54,292 nucleotides of DNA from DATDCY01 sp031406795 [NCBI: Candidatus Rokuibacteriota bacterium] (GTDB lineage: Bacteria; JAUVQV01): positions 1 through 54,292 of the forward strand of contig JANOHV010000074.1 of the NCBI GenBank assembly GCA_031406795.1, in the 5' to 3' direction. Of the stretch, positions 17,469 to 26,838 are shown one piece after another. The notes below the pieces were generated by a model. That model did no database searches, was not told the DNA's origin, and saw nothing but the letters and a program-made list of their open reading frames with translations. How positions within the stretch are numbered: position 1 is the first letter of the stretch; the number at the start of each line of letters is the position of its first letter. Made by a program: the position numbers and the translations under genes.

Positions 17469-20051
17469 TCACACGCCACGGGCTGCGGCGGACGCCAGCG
17501 GCAGAGTGAAGTAGAACGCGCTCCCGCCCGCGGGGGCGGCTTCGATCCAGATCTTGCCACCATGCTCCTCGACGATTTCACGCGCGATGGCCAGGCCGAG
17601 CCCGGTCCCCTGGATGCCCTCGATGTTCTTTTCGCGGCCCCGCTGGAATTTCTCGAAGACCCGCAGCCGGTCCTCCTCCGGGATGCCGGAGCCGGTGTCG
17701 CTCACCCAGAAGCGCGCCATGGCCGCCGTCCCACCCGTCTTCGGCCCGACCGCGCGCACGTCCGCCCCGAGGGTGATGCGCCCCCCCGCGGGCGTGTACT
17801 TGATGGCATTGCCGACGAGGTTGGCGAGCACGCGCTCCACCCGCCTGCGGTCGGCGCGCACCAGGGGCAGGGCGGGGTCCCACTCCCAGGACAGCGTCTG
17901 GGCCTTCTCGGCGGCCAGCAGCCGCAGGCCGTCGAGCAGCTTCTCGAGCACGGGGCGCACGGCCAGATCCTCGGGTTCGAGCCGGGCCATTCCCGACTCG
18001 AGCTTGGAGAGATCGAGCAGATCGTTGATCAGCGCGGTCATCCGCCCGACCTCCTCCTGCACCATGGCGACCAGGTCGGCCTGCTCGGGCGTCAGTTCGC
18101 CGGCGCGTCGTCGCGCGATCAGGCCGAGGGCCCCGCGTATCGAGGTCAGCGGGGTGCGCAGTTCGTGCGAGACCTGGGAGATGAATTCCGACTTGAGTTG
18201 CGAGAGGTGCGTCAGTTCGGTGGCGTCCTCCAGCACCGCCACCGCGCCGAGGAACTTCCCGGCCCCGGTGCGCATCGGGGCGACGCGCACGTGGTGAATC
18301 CGGTGCCCCGCGGTGTCCGGGGCGATGGTTTCGGAGAACTCCGTGTGCTCGATGGCCGCGCGCTGCAGCAGGCCGAGGACCATGCCGTGCTCCGGCAGCC
18401 AGGTCGCCCCGTCGCGCGAGAGCGCCAGCCGCGCCTTCTCGTTGACGAGGGTGACGGCCCCCGCCTCGTCGCAGACCAGAACCCCCTCGACCATGCTCGC
18501 GAGGATCGCCTCGACTTTGCCCTTCTCCTTTTCGAGGGAGAGGAACATCTCGATGGTTTCGTTGACCTGCTCCTCCATGTACTTGTAGAGGCGCGCCTTC
18601 TCGATGGCGGTGCCGGCCTGGCTCTCCAGCGCCTGGAGCAGACGCAGATCGTCGTCGACGAAGGCCCGCCCGGGCGGCAGCGAGTTGAGCACCTCGAGCA
18701 CGCCGATGACCCTGCCGCGCACGGACAGCGGCACCGCCATGATGTTGCGCGTCGTGTACCCGGTCGTGTCGTCCGCCTTCCTGAAGAAGCGCTGGTCGGC
18801 GGCCGGGTCGTTGACGATCACCGGCTGTCCTTCGCGCGCCACCCACCCGGCCACCCCCTCGCCGAGCTTGAGGCGGATCTGCTTCACTGCCGAGCCCCGG
18901 TCGCCGGTGGCGACCTCGAACACCAGCTCCTGGGTCGACTCCTCGAGGAGCATCAGCGCGGAGGACTCCGCGCCCAGCAACCGGGTGCTCTGCGCCATCA
19001 CCTGGCGCAGCACCTCGCTCAGGTCGAGCGTCGAATTGATGACCTGGTTCACCTCCATCAGCGATTCGATCTCGGCGGCGCGGTGGTTGATTTCCGCGAA
19101 AGCCGCCAGGTGTTCGAGGCTGCGTGCCAGGCTCAGCGCGGCGATGCAGAAGACCTCGCACATCCGCTCGCCGAATTCCTCGGCTCCCGCGGGGTAGACC
19201 GCGAGCAGGCCGCGCCCGCCGGCGTGCATCACGAAGGGGAAGGCGGCGATTTGCGCGGCCTCCGGCGGATGGGGCCCGCTCTCGCGCCGGCCGCGGGCCA
19301 GCGGTTCGTGGAAGAAGGGGCGCTCCCCGACTCCGGCGGCGGGCATGCCGAACTCCGCCGCCGGCCAGGGCTCCGCCCCGGCGTTTGCGAGGTCTTCGGC
19401 CCGCCGGAAGCCGCCGTCGACGCCGAGAAAGACGCGGGCCTCGCTGACGCCGGGGAACCGCCGCAGCGTCCTGCGCAGGATCGCCAGAACCTCGTCGCGG
19501 TCACGCGCCGCGGCCAGATCCTGGGTCATCCCGAGGATGATCCGCGTCCAGGCCAGCCGTTCCCCCTCGGCGCGCGACTCCTCGGCCATGAAGCTGGACA
19601 TCAGGGCCACGAGGTAGAAGAACGGGACGCGGATCAGCAGCGCCGGGTCGAGCAGGGTCGCCACGCTCCCCGTGCGCACCGCCATCCAGACGTAAAAGCC
19701 GCTGGCGAGCACCGCGACCAGCAGGCTGCCCTGGATGTTGCGGCCGTAGGAGGCCATCAGAATGGTGAAGAAGTAGAAGATGTAGAGATCGAGATCGCCG
19801 GTGAGGTAGATCATCGCCGAGATGAAGAGCACGTCGAAAAGCACCACGCCATAGTTCAGGCGCCAGCGACGGAAGCGCTCGTCGTTCACGAGGCCCAGAG
19901 CGAGGTTGCTCGCGGCGAAGAGGCCGAGCAGCGGGAGGAAGAGGGCCGGGGACTGCCGCTCGCCCGAGACGACGAGATACGCGGCCACGAAGAACAGCAG
20001 CCAGCGCAGGATGGCAATCAGGGCTTTCTTCTTGATCAGGTAGACGCGCAC
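17469..20051 (-). CDS. Membrane GAF-GAF-PAS sensor histidine kinase
   Basis: About 860 residues. An N-terminal membrane domain with about five helices (first 175 residues) is followed by two GAF-type regions (about 190-360 and 365-525, the second starting EVNQVINSTLDLSEVL). A PAS region (about 530-615), the H-box [15 protein letters not shown] (His about 629) and a HATPase_c domain with [18 protein letters not shown] complete it. It probably integrates a membrane-associated cue with small-molecule signals. The start is uncertain: GTG 20051 lies just after GGGAGGG and downstream of a good -10, whereas the ATG at 20153 would lie upstream of that promoter. Paired with the regulator at 16610-17440 (28 bp apart) and divergent from the kinase at 20270. 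Confidence 0.85.
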   Translation of the reverse strand: MRVYLIKKKALIAILRWLLFFVAAYLVVSGERQSPALFLPLLGLFAASNLALGLVNDERFRRWRLNYGVVLFDVLFISAMIYLTGDLDLYIFYFFTILMASYGRNIQGSLLVAVLASGFYVWMAVRTGSVATLLDPALLIRVPFFYLVALMSSFMAEESRAEGERLAWTRIILGMTQDLAAARDRDEVLAILRRTLRRFPGVSEARVFLGVDGGFRRAEDLANAGAEPWPAAEFGMPAAGVGERPFFHEPLARGRRESGPHPPEAAQIAAFPFVMHAGGRGLLAVYPAGAEEFGERMCEVFCIAALSLARSLEHLAAFAEINHRAAEIESLMEVNQVINSTLDLSEVLRQVMAQSTRLLGAESSALMLLEESTQELVFEVATGDRGSAVKQIRLKLGEGVAGWVAREGQPVIVNDPAADQRFFRKADDTTGYTTRNIMAVPLSVRGRVIGVLEVLNSLPPGRAFVDDDLRLLQALESQAGTAIEKARLYKYMEEQVNETIEMFLSLEKEKGKVEAILASMVEGVLVCDEAGAVTLVNEKARLALSRDGATWLPEHGMVLGLLQRAAIEHTEFSETIAPDTAGHRIHHVRVAPMRTGAGKFLGAVAVLEDATELTHLSQLKSEFISQVSHELRTPLTSIRGALGLIARRRAGELTPEQADLVAMVQEEVGRMTALINDLLDLSKLESGMARLEPEDLAVRPVLEKLLDGLRLLAAEKAQTLSWEWDPALPLVRADRRRVERVLANLVGNAIKYTPAGGRITLGADVRAVGPKTGGTAAMARFWVSDTGSGIPEEDRLRVFEKFQRGREKNIEGIQGTGLGLAIAREIVEEHGGKIWIEAAPAGGSAFYFTLPLASAAARGV

Positions 20052-20090
20052 CACACCCTCCCGCGGGAACCGCCTGCCGGTGACGCGGTG

Positions 20091-20099
20091 CAGTATAGC
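20091..20099 (-). promoter_or_regulatory. Promoter of the membrane GAF-GAF-PAS kinase
   Basis: The minus strand reads TGCTATACT, an extended -10 with TATACT, about 40 bp before GTG 20051. A partial -35 (CGGACA) lies 18 bp upstream. Its position argues that the kinase begins at the GTG and not at the upstream ATG. Confidence 0.45.
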
Positions 20100-20269
20100 A
20101 AGTGTCGGTCCTGTCTGTCCGGTGTTGCGCCGACAGAGGCGCTGTGTCACCATTGCCGCGGCTGGCGCGGCAGGTCGCCGCGCCGAATCGGGGGAGTCAT
20201 GGGACCAGGACGAGCCGGCGGGCCGCGGGGCTTGCCCTGCGCAAACGCCGCTCCGGGAGGGTTCGCGCC

Positions 20270-22684
20270 GTGACGCTGCGCGTTGCGCTGATCGGCGGCG
20301 CCCACCCCGCGGAACTCGTGGAACTGTTCCGCGGCGCGGGCGCCGATCTCCTCGTGCAGAGTGCGACGCCGTCCGAACCGGATCCGTCCGTTTCGCTGGT
20401 GCTGCTGGATCTGGCCTTGCTGGGCGGCGACTTGCGGGCGACTCTCGATCGGGTGCGTGGGGTCTTCCCTTCGGCGCTCCTGTGCCTGCTCGCGAGATAC
20501 TCTCACCGCCCGCCCGAGCCCCGCTACATCGGCTGGGGGCTCTGGGATGCGCTGTACTTGCCCGCGCAGCCCGAGGAGGTGCGCGATCTGCTCGGCCGCG
20601 CGGAGGAGTTCCTCGCCCGCCGCGCGCGCGCCGACCAGCCGAAGAAGGTTCTGGTCGTCGACGAGGAGTCGATCCGCGAGGTCTGCGCGGCTCTGCTCGA
20701 TGAGCTGGGGTATCGTGTCGAGACGGCGGTCGACGCCCTGGAGGCGATCGGCAGGATCGGTCAGGGCGGCTTCGACCTCGTCGTGACCGACCTGCAGATG
20801 CCCGGCATGGACGGGGTCGCGCTGCTCGGCAGGATCCGCGCGGCGCACCCGCAGCTTCCGGTGGTGATCTCCACCGGCCACGCGACCGTTGAAACGGCCA
20901 TCGCGGCGCTGCGCACCGGCGCCACCGACTTCATCCGCAAGCCCTTTTCCGGCGAGGACTTCCGCCAGGTCATCGAACGCGCGCTGCGGTTCGGCGAGCT
21001 CACCCGCGCCAATGTCGAGCTCGAGGGGATGATGCGCCTGGAGAAGACCCGTCTGCGGTGCCGCCAGTACGAGCTGCTGGTTCTCTCGCGGGCCATCGCC
21101 GAGCTGTCGCGCGCCGTCCAGCCGGGGCAGGTCGCCGAGTGCTGGTTGCGTGCCGCCGGCCAGGTCCTGGAGTTTGCGTGCGCCGGTTTTTTTCTGGCGG
21201 GTCCTGATCCGGAACTGGTGCTTCTCGAGGGGCGCGGGTTCTCGTGCGACCCGGCGGATCTGGCCGCGCGGCTGAATCGGCAGGCGCCGGGGCTCCTCTC
21301 CGCGGAGGCGCTCGAGCGGCCGCGCGTACGGCGGCTCGAAAGCGGGGGGGGCGGCAGTGCTGCGCCGGGGGCGGCGGCCCTGGCACGGGTGCACGTGCTC
21401 GGCCCGGCGGCCCGACCCTGCGCCGGGGTAGTCATGCTGCACGCGCCGGGGGAAGACCTCACCGCGGAGCAGGAGTCTTTTCTGCACAGTCTCACCGTGC
21501 CGGCGGCACAGGTGCTCGAAAAACTGCGGGCGCTGGCCGGGGAGGCGCGGCTGCGGGAGACGGCGATGGTGGCCGGGATGCACCAGGGCGTCATTCTCGC
21601 CGATCTCGCGGGACGAATCCTGGTGATGAACGCGGCGGTGCGGGAGTTGCTCGGCCTGGCGCCGGGGGACGAGGTCCACAGTCTCTCCCGGCTCAGCGCT
21701 GCGCTGGCGATCCCCCTCGAGGAGGCCTTCGCCGGGTTGTTGAGCGCCGGCGCCGACACTTTTTCGCGGGAGTTCCGGCTCCCCCCCCCGCGCGAACTGA
21801 TCGTGACCCTCGACCTGACGCTGATCCACGGCGACGCGGGCGAGCCGATCGCCGTGGTCGGTCTGCTGCGGGACATCACCGAGATTCGCGAAGCCGAGCG
21901 CATGAAGAGCGAATTCGTGGCCATCGTCTCGCACGAGCTGCGCACGCCGCTGACCACCATCAAGAACTGCAACAGCCTGCTGCTCAGCGGCAGCACCGGC
22001 GCGATCACACCGCCTCAGGAGCGCTTCCTGCGCATGGCCCAGGTCAGCATCGACCGCCTGACCCGCCTGGTGGGCGACCTGCTCGACGTGGCGAAGATCG
22101 AGTCGGGGCGCTTGCCCCTGGAGTGCGCGGCCGTCGATCTGGTCGAACTGCTGCGCGAGGTCGGGAACGAAACCGAGCACCTGCTGCTCGACCAGGGGCT
22201 GCGGCTGCAGTTCCACGGCCTGGACGCGCCGCTGGTCATCTTCGCCGACCGGGATCGGCTCAAACAGGTGTTCATCAACCTGGTGCACAACGCCGCGAAG
22301 TTTTCCCCCCCCGGCGGGTCCATCGAGGTGAGGGCGCACGACGGCCCGTCGGGCGCGTGCCCGCCGGAAATACTCGCCCAGCTGAAATCGTCGCAGGGGC
22401 CGTTCGTCGAGGTGCAGGTGATCGACGAGGGAGTCGGCATTGCGGCGGAGGACCTCGGGCGGATCTTCGATCGCTTCCAGCAGGTCGAGCAGACCCTGCG
22501 CCGTGAGCACGGGGGGATCGGCCTGGGGCTGCCGATCTCCCGGGGGATCGTGCGCAGCCACGGCGGCGAGATCTGGGCCGGGCGGCGCGAGCCGTCGGGG
22601 AGCGTCTTTCACGTGCTGCTCCCGCAGGGCGGGCCCCGAACAAGCGCGGACGAGATGGTTGCCGAAAACGCCTCGGTGCGGTAA
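20270..22684 (+). CDS. Soluble hybrid kinase: tandem receiver-GAF-PAS-histidine kinase
   Basis: An 804-residue cytoplasmic protein. The first ~115 residues look like a degenerate receiver (VLLDLALLGG; no acidic pair at the start). A complete receiver follows at about 126-245 (VLVVDEES, phospho-Asp in VVTDLQMPGMDG, IRKPFSGEDF), then a GAF-like region (about 270-420), a PAS region (about 430-545), the H-box VSHELRTPL (His 555) and HATPase_c. GTG 20270 is chosen since GGGAGG lies 9 nt upstream; an ORF start at 20102 would add unconserved residues. It is followed after 12 bp by a response regulator, then a hybrid kinase, all on the same strand and probably one transcript. Confidence 0.88.
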   Translation: MTLRVALIGGAHPAELVELFRGAGADLLVQSATPSEPDPSVSLVLLDLALLGGDLRATLDRVRGVFPSALLCLLARYSHRPPEPRYIGWGLWDALYLPAQPEEVRDLLGRAEEFLARRARADQPKKVLVVDEESIREVCAALLDELGYRVETAVDALEAIGRIGQGGFDLVVTDLQMPGMDGVALLGRIRAAHPQLPVVISTGHATVETAIAALRTGATDFIRKPFSGEDFRQVIERALRFGELTRANVELEGMMRLEKTRLRCRQYELLVLSRAIAELSRAVQPGQVAECWLRAAGQVLEFACAGFFLAGPDPELVLLEGRGFSCDPADLAARLNRQAPGLLSAEALERPRVRRLESGGGGSAAPGAAALARVHVLGPAARPCAGVVMLHAPGEDLTAEQESFLHSLTVPAAQVLEKLRALAGEARLRETAMVAGMHQGVILADLAGRILVMNAAVRELLGLAPGDEVHSLSRLSAALAIPLEEAFAGLLSAGADTFSREFRLPPPRELIVTLDLTLIHGDAGEPIAVVGLLRDITEIREAERMKSEFVAIVSHELRTPLTTIKNCNSLLLSGSTGAITPPQERFLRMAQVSIDRLTRLVGDLLDVAKIESGRLPLECAAVDLVELLREVGNETEHLLLDQGLRLQFHGLDAPLVIFADRDRLKQVFINLVHNAAKFSPPGGSIEVRAHDGPSGACPPEILAQLKSSQGPFVEVQVIDEGVGIAAEDLGRIFDRFQQVEQTLRREHGGIGLGLPISRGIVRSHGGEIWAGRREPSGSVFHVLLPQGGPRTSADEMVAENASVR

Positions 22685-22696
22685 GGATAGACGCAC

Positions 22697-23116
22697 ATGG
22701 CCGAACCAGCGCGCGGCGTCAGCGTCCTGATCGTCGACGACGAACCCTTCATCGTCGAGACGGTGCGTTTCGCCCTCGAACAGGCCGGGTATCCCTGCCT
22801 CGTGGCCTTCGACGGCGAGGAGGCGATGCGGGTGGTCCGCGCGGAGAACCCGGGGCTGATCCTGCTCGACATCATGCTCCCCAAGCTCAATGGTTTTCAG
22901 ATCTGCCGGCTGCTGAAGTCCGACGAGCGCTACCGCCGCATCCCGATCGTCATGCTCACCGCCCGCGCCCAGGAGCGCGACCGGCTGCTCGGCAAGGGGA
23001 CCGGTGCCGACGACTACCTGACCAAGCCCTTCGAGTTTACCGAACTGCTCCGGGTGATTTCCTGCCATCTGCCGCCGCCGGTCGCCGCTCCCGCGGCGCA
23101 GGAAGGCCAAGAATGA
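22697..23116 (+). CDS. Single-domain response regulator (CheY-like)
   Basis: A 139-residue receiver with the acidic pair VDDE, phospho-Asp 58 in LILLDIMLPKLNGF, Thr in VMLTAR, and lysine in YLTKPFEF. No output domain follows, and the tail is Ala/Pro-rich. The start lies 12 bp after the upstream hybrid kinase, and its stop overlaps the next gene's ATG by 4 bp (ATGA), so it is translationally coupled to both. It is likely a phosphorelay intermediate between the two kinases; direction of transfer is not known. Confidence 0.92.
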   Translation: MAEPARGVSVLIVDDEPFIVETVRFALEQAGYPCLVAFDGEEAMRVVRAENPGLILLDIMLPKLNGFQICRLLKSDERYRRIPIVMLTARAQERDRLLGKGTGADDYLTKPFEFTELLRVISCHLPPPVAAPAAQEGQE

Positions 23117-24693
23117 GCGAAACGCCGCTCAGGCTGCTGCTGGTCGAGGACAGCGAGGACGACGCCGCCCTGCTGCTGCGCGTGCTGCGGCGGGACGGCT
23201 ACGCGGTGACGTTCCGCCGCGTCGAGACAGCCGAGGCGCTGTTCGCGGCGCTGGCCGATGAGACGTGGGATCTGGTGATCTCCGACTACTCCCTGCCGCA
23301 GTTCTCGGGCCCACGGGCCCTGGCGCTGTTCAAGGAGCGCGGCCTGGACATCCCGTTCATCGTCGTCTCGGGAGCGGTTGGCGAGGAGGCGGCGGTAGCG
23401 CTGATGAAAAGCGGCGCCAACGACTTCGTCACCAAGGGCAACCTCGAGCGGCTTCCGCCGGTGGTGCGCCGCGAACTGGCCGACGCCGAAATGCGCGGCC
23501 GGGAGCGGCGGGCGGCGGCCGAGAAACAGCAACTGCAGGCCCAGTTGCTGCAGGCCCAGAAGATGGAAGCGATCGGCGTGCTCACCGCCGGGGTCGCGCA
23601 CGATTTCAACAATATCCTCGGGGCGATCCAGATCTACGCCGATCTGGCGCAGATGAAGAGCTGCAAGGGCCTCGCCATCGAAAACGAGCTGAATCAGATC
23701 ATGAAATCGATCGAACGCGCCGCCGGCCTGGCCCGGCAGCTGCTGCTCTTCTCGCGCAAGCAGCCGCTGGAAATGGTGCCGCTGGACCTGGGGCACACGG
23801 TCGAGGAACTGCTCAAGATGCTGCGGCGCATCATCGGCGAGCGCATCGAGGTGCGCACCGAGATCGACGCCGGCTGCCGGCGCGTGCTCGGCGACAGCGG
23901 CGGGATCGAGCAGGTGATCATGAATCTCGCGATCAACGCGCGCGATGCGATGCCGGAGTCCGGGGCGCTGACCATCGGCCTGGGCAACGTCGAGATCGTC
24001 GAAGGCTGCTGTCTGGGCATTCTCGGCGCGCGCCCCGGCACCTTCGTACGCCTGTTCGTCCAGGATACCGGCTGCGGCATGGACCCGGGGACGATCGAGA
24101 GGATCTTCGAGCCGTTCTTCACCACCAAGGTTGCCGGCAAGGGGACCGGCCTCGGGCTCTCGGTGGTCTATGGGATCGTCCAGCAGCACCGGGGGTGGAT
24201 CACGGTTTGCAGTACGCCCGGGGCGGGGACCCGCTTCGAGGTCTTCTTCCCCCCGGCCGGGGAGGCGAGCGCCGCAGCGGGCGAAGCGGTCTGCTCGTCG
24301 ATCGAACTCGCGGGGCGGGGCGAGCGCATCCTGCTCGTCGAGGACGAGGAGAGCTACCGGGCGGTGGCAGCCGAGGCACTGCGCGCGAACGGCTATCTTG
24401 TCGAGACTGCCGCCGGCACGCTGGAGGCCGAGCGGGTGGTAAGGGACGCCCCGGTTTCGTTCGACCTGCTCTTCTCCGACGTCGCGCTCGGCGACGGGAA
24501 CGGTTTCGATCTGGCGTGCCGGATCCGCGCCCTCGCTCCCGGGACCCGAGTGCTGCTGACCAGCGGCTACACCGACGAGGCGTCGCAGCTCGGGCGAATT
24601 CGCGCTGCAGGTCTCCCGTTCATCGCCAAACCCTACGCGCTTTCGGCGCTGCTGCTCGCCATCCGCGAGCTGTTGCGCCGGCCGCCCACCTGA
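23113..24693 (+). CDS. Hybrid histidine kinase: receiver-kinase-receiver
   Basis: A 526-residue soluble protein with an N-terminal receiver at 1-125 (VEDSEDD, phospho-Asp 58 in VISDYSLPQFSG), a short coiled-coil, and the H-box GVAHDFNNILGAI (His 163) of the HDFNN kinase class. HATPase_c follows with FEPFFTTKVAGKGTGLGLSVVYGIV, then a C-terminal receiver at about 405-525 (LLVEDEESY, phospho-Asp in LLFSDVALGDGNG, IAKPYALS). It has no PAS or membrane input, so it is likely driven by phosphorylation of its first receiver. It overlaps the upstream regulator by 4 bp. Its 3' neighbour on the other strand is a decayed kinase. Confidence 0.92.
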   Translation: MSETPLRLLLVEDSEDDAALLLRVLRRDGYAVTFRRVETAEALFAALADETWDLVISDYSLPQFSGPRALALFKERGLDIPFIVVSGAVGEEAAVALMKSGANDFVTKGNLERLPPVVRRELADAEMRGRERRAAAEKQQLQAQLLQAQKMEAIGVLTAGVAHDFNNILGAIQIYADLAQMKSCKGLAIENELNQIMKSIERAAGLARQLLLFSRKQPLEMVPLDLGHTVEELLKMLRRIIGERIEVRTEIDAGCRRVLGDSGGIEQVIMNLAINARDAMPESGALTIGLGNVEIVEGCCLGILGARPGTFVRLFVQDTGCGMDPGTIERIFEPFFTTKVAGKGTGLGLSVVYGIVQQHRGWITVCSTPGAGTRFEVFFPPAGEASAAAGEAVCSSIELAGRGERILLVEDEESYRAVAAEALRANGYLVETAAGTLEAERVVRDAPVSFDLLFSDVALGDGNGFDLACRIRALAPGTRVLLTSGYTDEASQLGRIRAAGLPFIAKPYALSALLLAIRELLRRPPT

Positions 24694-24716
24694 GCGCGGC
24701 CACCCGTCTGCCCATG

Positions 24717-25388
24717 ACTTGACGGCATGCTCGACGACATCAGGTCAGATCTCGACCAGGCGCGCGCGAGCGCCGCGCGCGTCAGCTCACGGTCATCGGG
24801 GCTGTCGTCCACCAACAGCACGGTCGGCGCGGGTGCTTGTCCTGGCTGTAGCGCATCGCGAGCAGTTCGGCGTTCGCGATAATGGCGGTCAACAGGTTGT
24901 TGAAATCGTGGGCGATCCCGCCGGCGAGCCGTCCGAGCGACTCGAGCTTCTGCGACATGTTCAGCTGGGCCTCGAGCTGCTTGCGCTCGGTGATGTCGAT
25001 CATCAGGTGCATGGCGCCGGCAAGCACCTGCTCTTCGTCGAAGAGCGGGTCCACCGAGACTGAATACCAGCGCACGCCGGCCTTGATCTCCGAGGTCTCA
25101 CGGTGCAGCGAGCGGCGCATCCGGCGCATCCGGCGCATCGGGCACTCTTCGGGTTCCGAGAGCTCGCAGTGCACCACGGAGCAGGGGGCTTGTCCGACAG
25201 CGGCTTCGGAAGTCCGTCCGAGCAGCAGTTCGCCGGCCTGGTTGCTGCGCACGAGCGTCTTCTCGCAATCGAGCAGGAAGAGCGGGTGGGAGATCGCGTC
25301 GAAGGTCGCCTGCCACTGCCGGCCTTGTCGGCCGCAGTATACCCTCTGGGGTGGCGCCGCTCCGGTAGAGGTTCGCCGGCACTCCGTC
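24717..25388 (-). pseudogene. Decayed PAS-histidine kinase-receiver gene
   Basis: On the minus strand an open frame encodes a PAS domain ([19 protein letters not shown], then a Cys-rich stretch with APCSVVHCE and EECPM, then [17 protein letters not shown]). It is followed by the H-box [19 protein letters not shown]. The frame breaks near 24815, the whole ATPase domain is missing, and the next residues, in another frame, are the start of a receiver ([22 protein letters not shown]). A further frameshift in a GCGC run leads to ARLVEI and a TGA. No start codon with a ribosome-binding site is visible, and the 5' side is interrupted by the insertion at 25393. An internal deletion plus frameshifts explains it best. 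Confidence 0.75.
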
Positions 25389-25392
25389 TTAG

Positions 25393-25576
25393 CACTACAG
25401 CGGATCTTTCTTGGCTATTCTGACCCGTTGTTTTTCGTAGGGGAGCGGGTTCATCCCCTCCCGCCTGTGTGCGGCGAATCTTCAAAGCTCGGGCGGGATT
25501 CAATCCCGCCCCTACGGCACAGATTTCCTCTTCATGCATATTATCAACAGGATGTCCGAAATGATCCGCTGTAGTG
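25393..25576. mobile_element. MITE-like insertion with 14-bp terminal inverted repeats and TTAG duplication
   Basis: A 184-bp non-coding element bounded by perfect inverted repeats, CACTACAGCGGATC (25393-25406) and GATCCGCTGTAGTG (25563-25576). It is flanked on both sides by TTAG (25389-25392 and 25577-25580), which looks like a target-site duplication. Inside is a 9-bp hairpin, GGGCGGGAT-TCA-ATCCCGCCC (25491-25511), next to CCCCTACGGCAC, plus a related GTAGGGG...CCCCTCCCGCC stretch. No transposase is encoded, so it would move in trans. It fills most of the 334-bp gap before the next gene. Confidence 0.7.
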
Positions 25577-25722
25577 TTAGTGTCGTCGCCGGGAGAGCGG
25601 CCCGCTGCACGACCCCGCGCGGCCATCTTCCGCCGTGGACAGCCAGACCCGCTGCGGGCGACGCCGTGAGAGCCCGAAAAATCCCGGAAGCGGGGTATAC
25701 TCAATGCGGAGGTTGGGCCGTC

Positions 25723-26838
25723 ATGACGGAGATTCCGGCGGTGCGCGGCAGCGAAGGGGGCCCCGGCGCGTCCGTACGCATCCTGATCGTCGAGGATTGC
25801 GCGCCGGACGCCGAGCTGGCCGCGCGTGAAATCCGTCGCGAGGGCTTGCGGATCGAGACGCGGGTCGTCGATACCCCCGAGGCGTTCGTCGCGGCGCTGC
25901 TGGAGTTCAGGCCGGATCTTGTCCTCTCCGATTATCGCCTGCCGCACTTCGACGGCATGGCCGCGCTGCGCCTGGCGCAGGAGCATGCCCCGGACACGCC
26001 GGTGCTGATCAGCACCGGTTCGACCAACGAGGAGATCGCGGTCGCCTGCATGAAGGCCGGGGCCTGGGACTACATCCTCAAGGAAAATCTCACGCGGCTC
26101 GGCCTGGCCGTGCGCGCGGCGCTGGAGCGAAAGCTGGATCTCGCCGAGAAGGCGCGGGCCGAGCGTTCGCTGGCCCAGAGCGGGCGGCGTTACCGCAAGC
26201 TCGCGGCGCATCTGCAGCAGGTCCGCGAGCGGGAGCGGAGCGTGATCGCGCGCGAGATCCACGACGAACTCGGCCAGTTGCTCACCGCGCTCAAGATCGA
26301 CCTGTCGCTGCTGCGGCCGGGCGCCGGGGAGTTCGAGGAGCGCCGGCGCGAGATGTCCGCCTTGATCGACCAGACGATCGGCACCGTGCAGCGCATCACC
26401 GCCGAGTTGCGGCCGGGTGTGCTCGACGACCTGGGGCTCGAAGCGGCGGCGGAGTGGCAGGTGAAGTCCTTCAGGGCGCGCACCGGCATCGCCTGCACGT
26501 TCAGCTCCGAGGGGCACCCGGGGGCGCTCGACCATGACCGGCAGACCGCGATGTTCCGCATCCTGCAGGAGTCGCTCACCAACGTCGCACGCCATGCCTC
26601 CGCCGCGCACGTCACGGTGGCGCTCCATCAGGATGAGCAGGGCGCGAGCTTGTTCATGCGCGACGATGGGCAGGGTCTGCCGGCCGCCGAGCTCGAGAAC
26701 CCCCGCTCCTACGGGCTGATCGGCATGCAGGAGCGCGCGTTGGAATTCGGGGGACGGGTCGAGTTCCACTCCGCCCCGGGCGGCGGCACCGTCGTGCAGG
26801 CGCGCATCCTGAAGGCAGGACGGAGAAAGACGCGATGA
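25723..26838 (+). CDS. Receiver-linked NarX/LuxR-type histidine kinase (HisKA_3)
   Basis: The 371-residue protein has a receiver at 18-135 (VEDCAPD, phospho-Asp 70 in VLSDYRLPHFDG, LKENLTRL), a coiled-coil, and a HisKA_3 dimerisation domain with REIHDELGQLLTALKIDL (His 180). The ATPase domain has QESLTNVARHA, and GLIGMQERALEFGG takes the place of the usual G2 box. This class phosphorylates NarL-type regulators, and one follows directly with a 4-bp ATGA overlap. ATG 25723 has GGAGG at 10 nt, and a TATACT -10-like hexamer lies about 25 bp upstream. No membrane segment is present. Confidence 0.92.
   Translation: MTEIPAVRGSEGGPGASVRILIVEDCAPDAELAAREIRREGLRIETRVVDTPEAFVAALLEFRPDLVLSDYRLPHFDGMAALRLAQEHAPDTPVLISTGSTNEEIAVACMKAGAWDYILKENLTRLGLAVRAALERKLDLAEKARAERSLAQSGRRYRKLAAHLQQVRERERSVIAREIHDELGQLLTALKIDLSLLRPGAGEFEERRREMSALIDQTIGTVQRITAELRPGVLDDLGLEAAAEWQVKSFRARTGIACTFSSEGHPGALDHDRQTAMFRILQESLTNVARHASAAHVTVALHQDEQGASLFMRDDGQGLPAAELENPRSYGLIGMQERALEFGGRVEFHSAPGGGTVVQARILKAGRRKTR

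Noticed and set aside
24717-24760. A second selenocysteine UGA after ARLVEI in the kinase remnant
   Set aside because: The region already shows a frameshift and a domain deletion, and no selenocysteine-bearing family matches. Decay is the simpler explanation.
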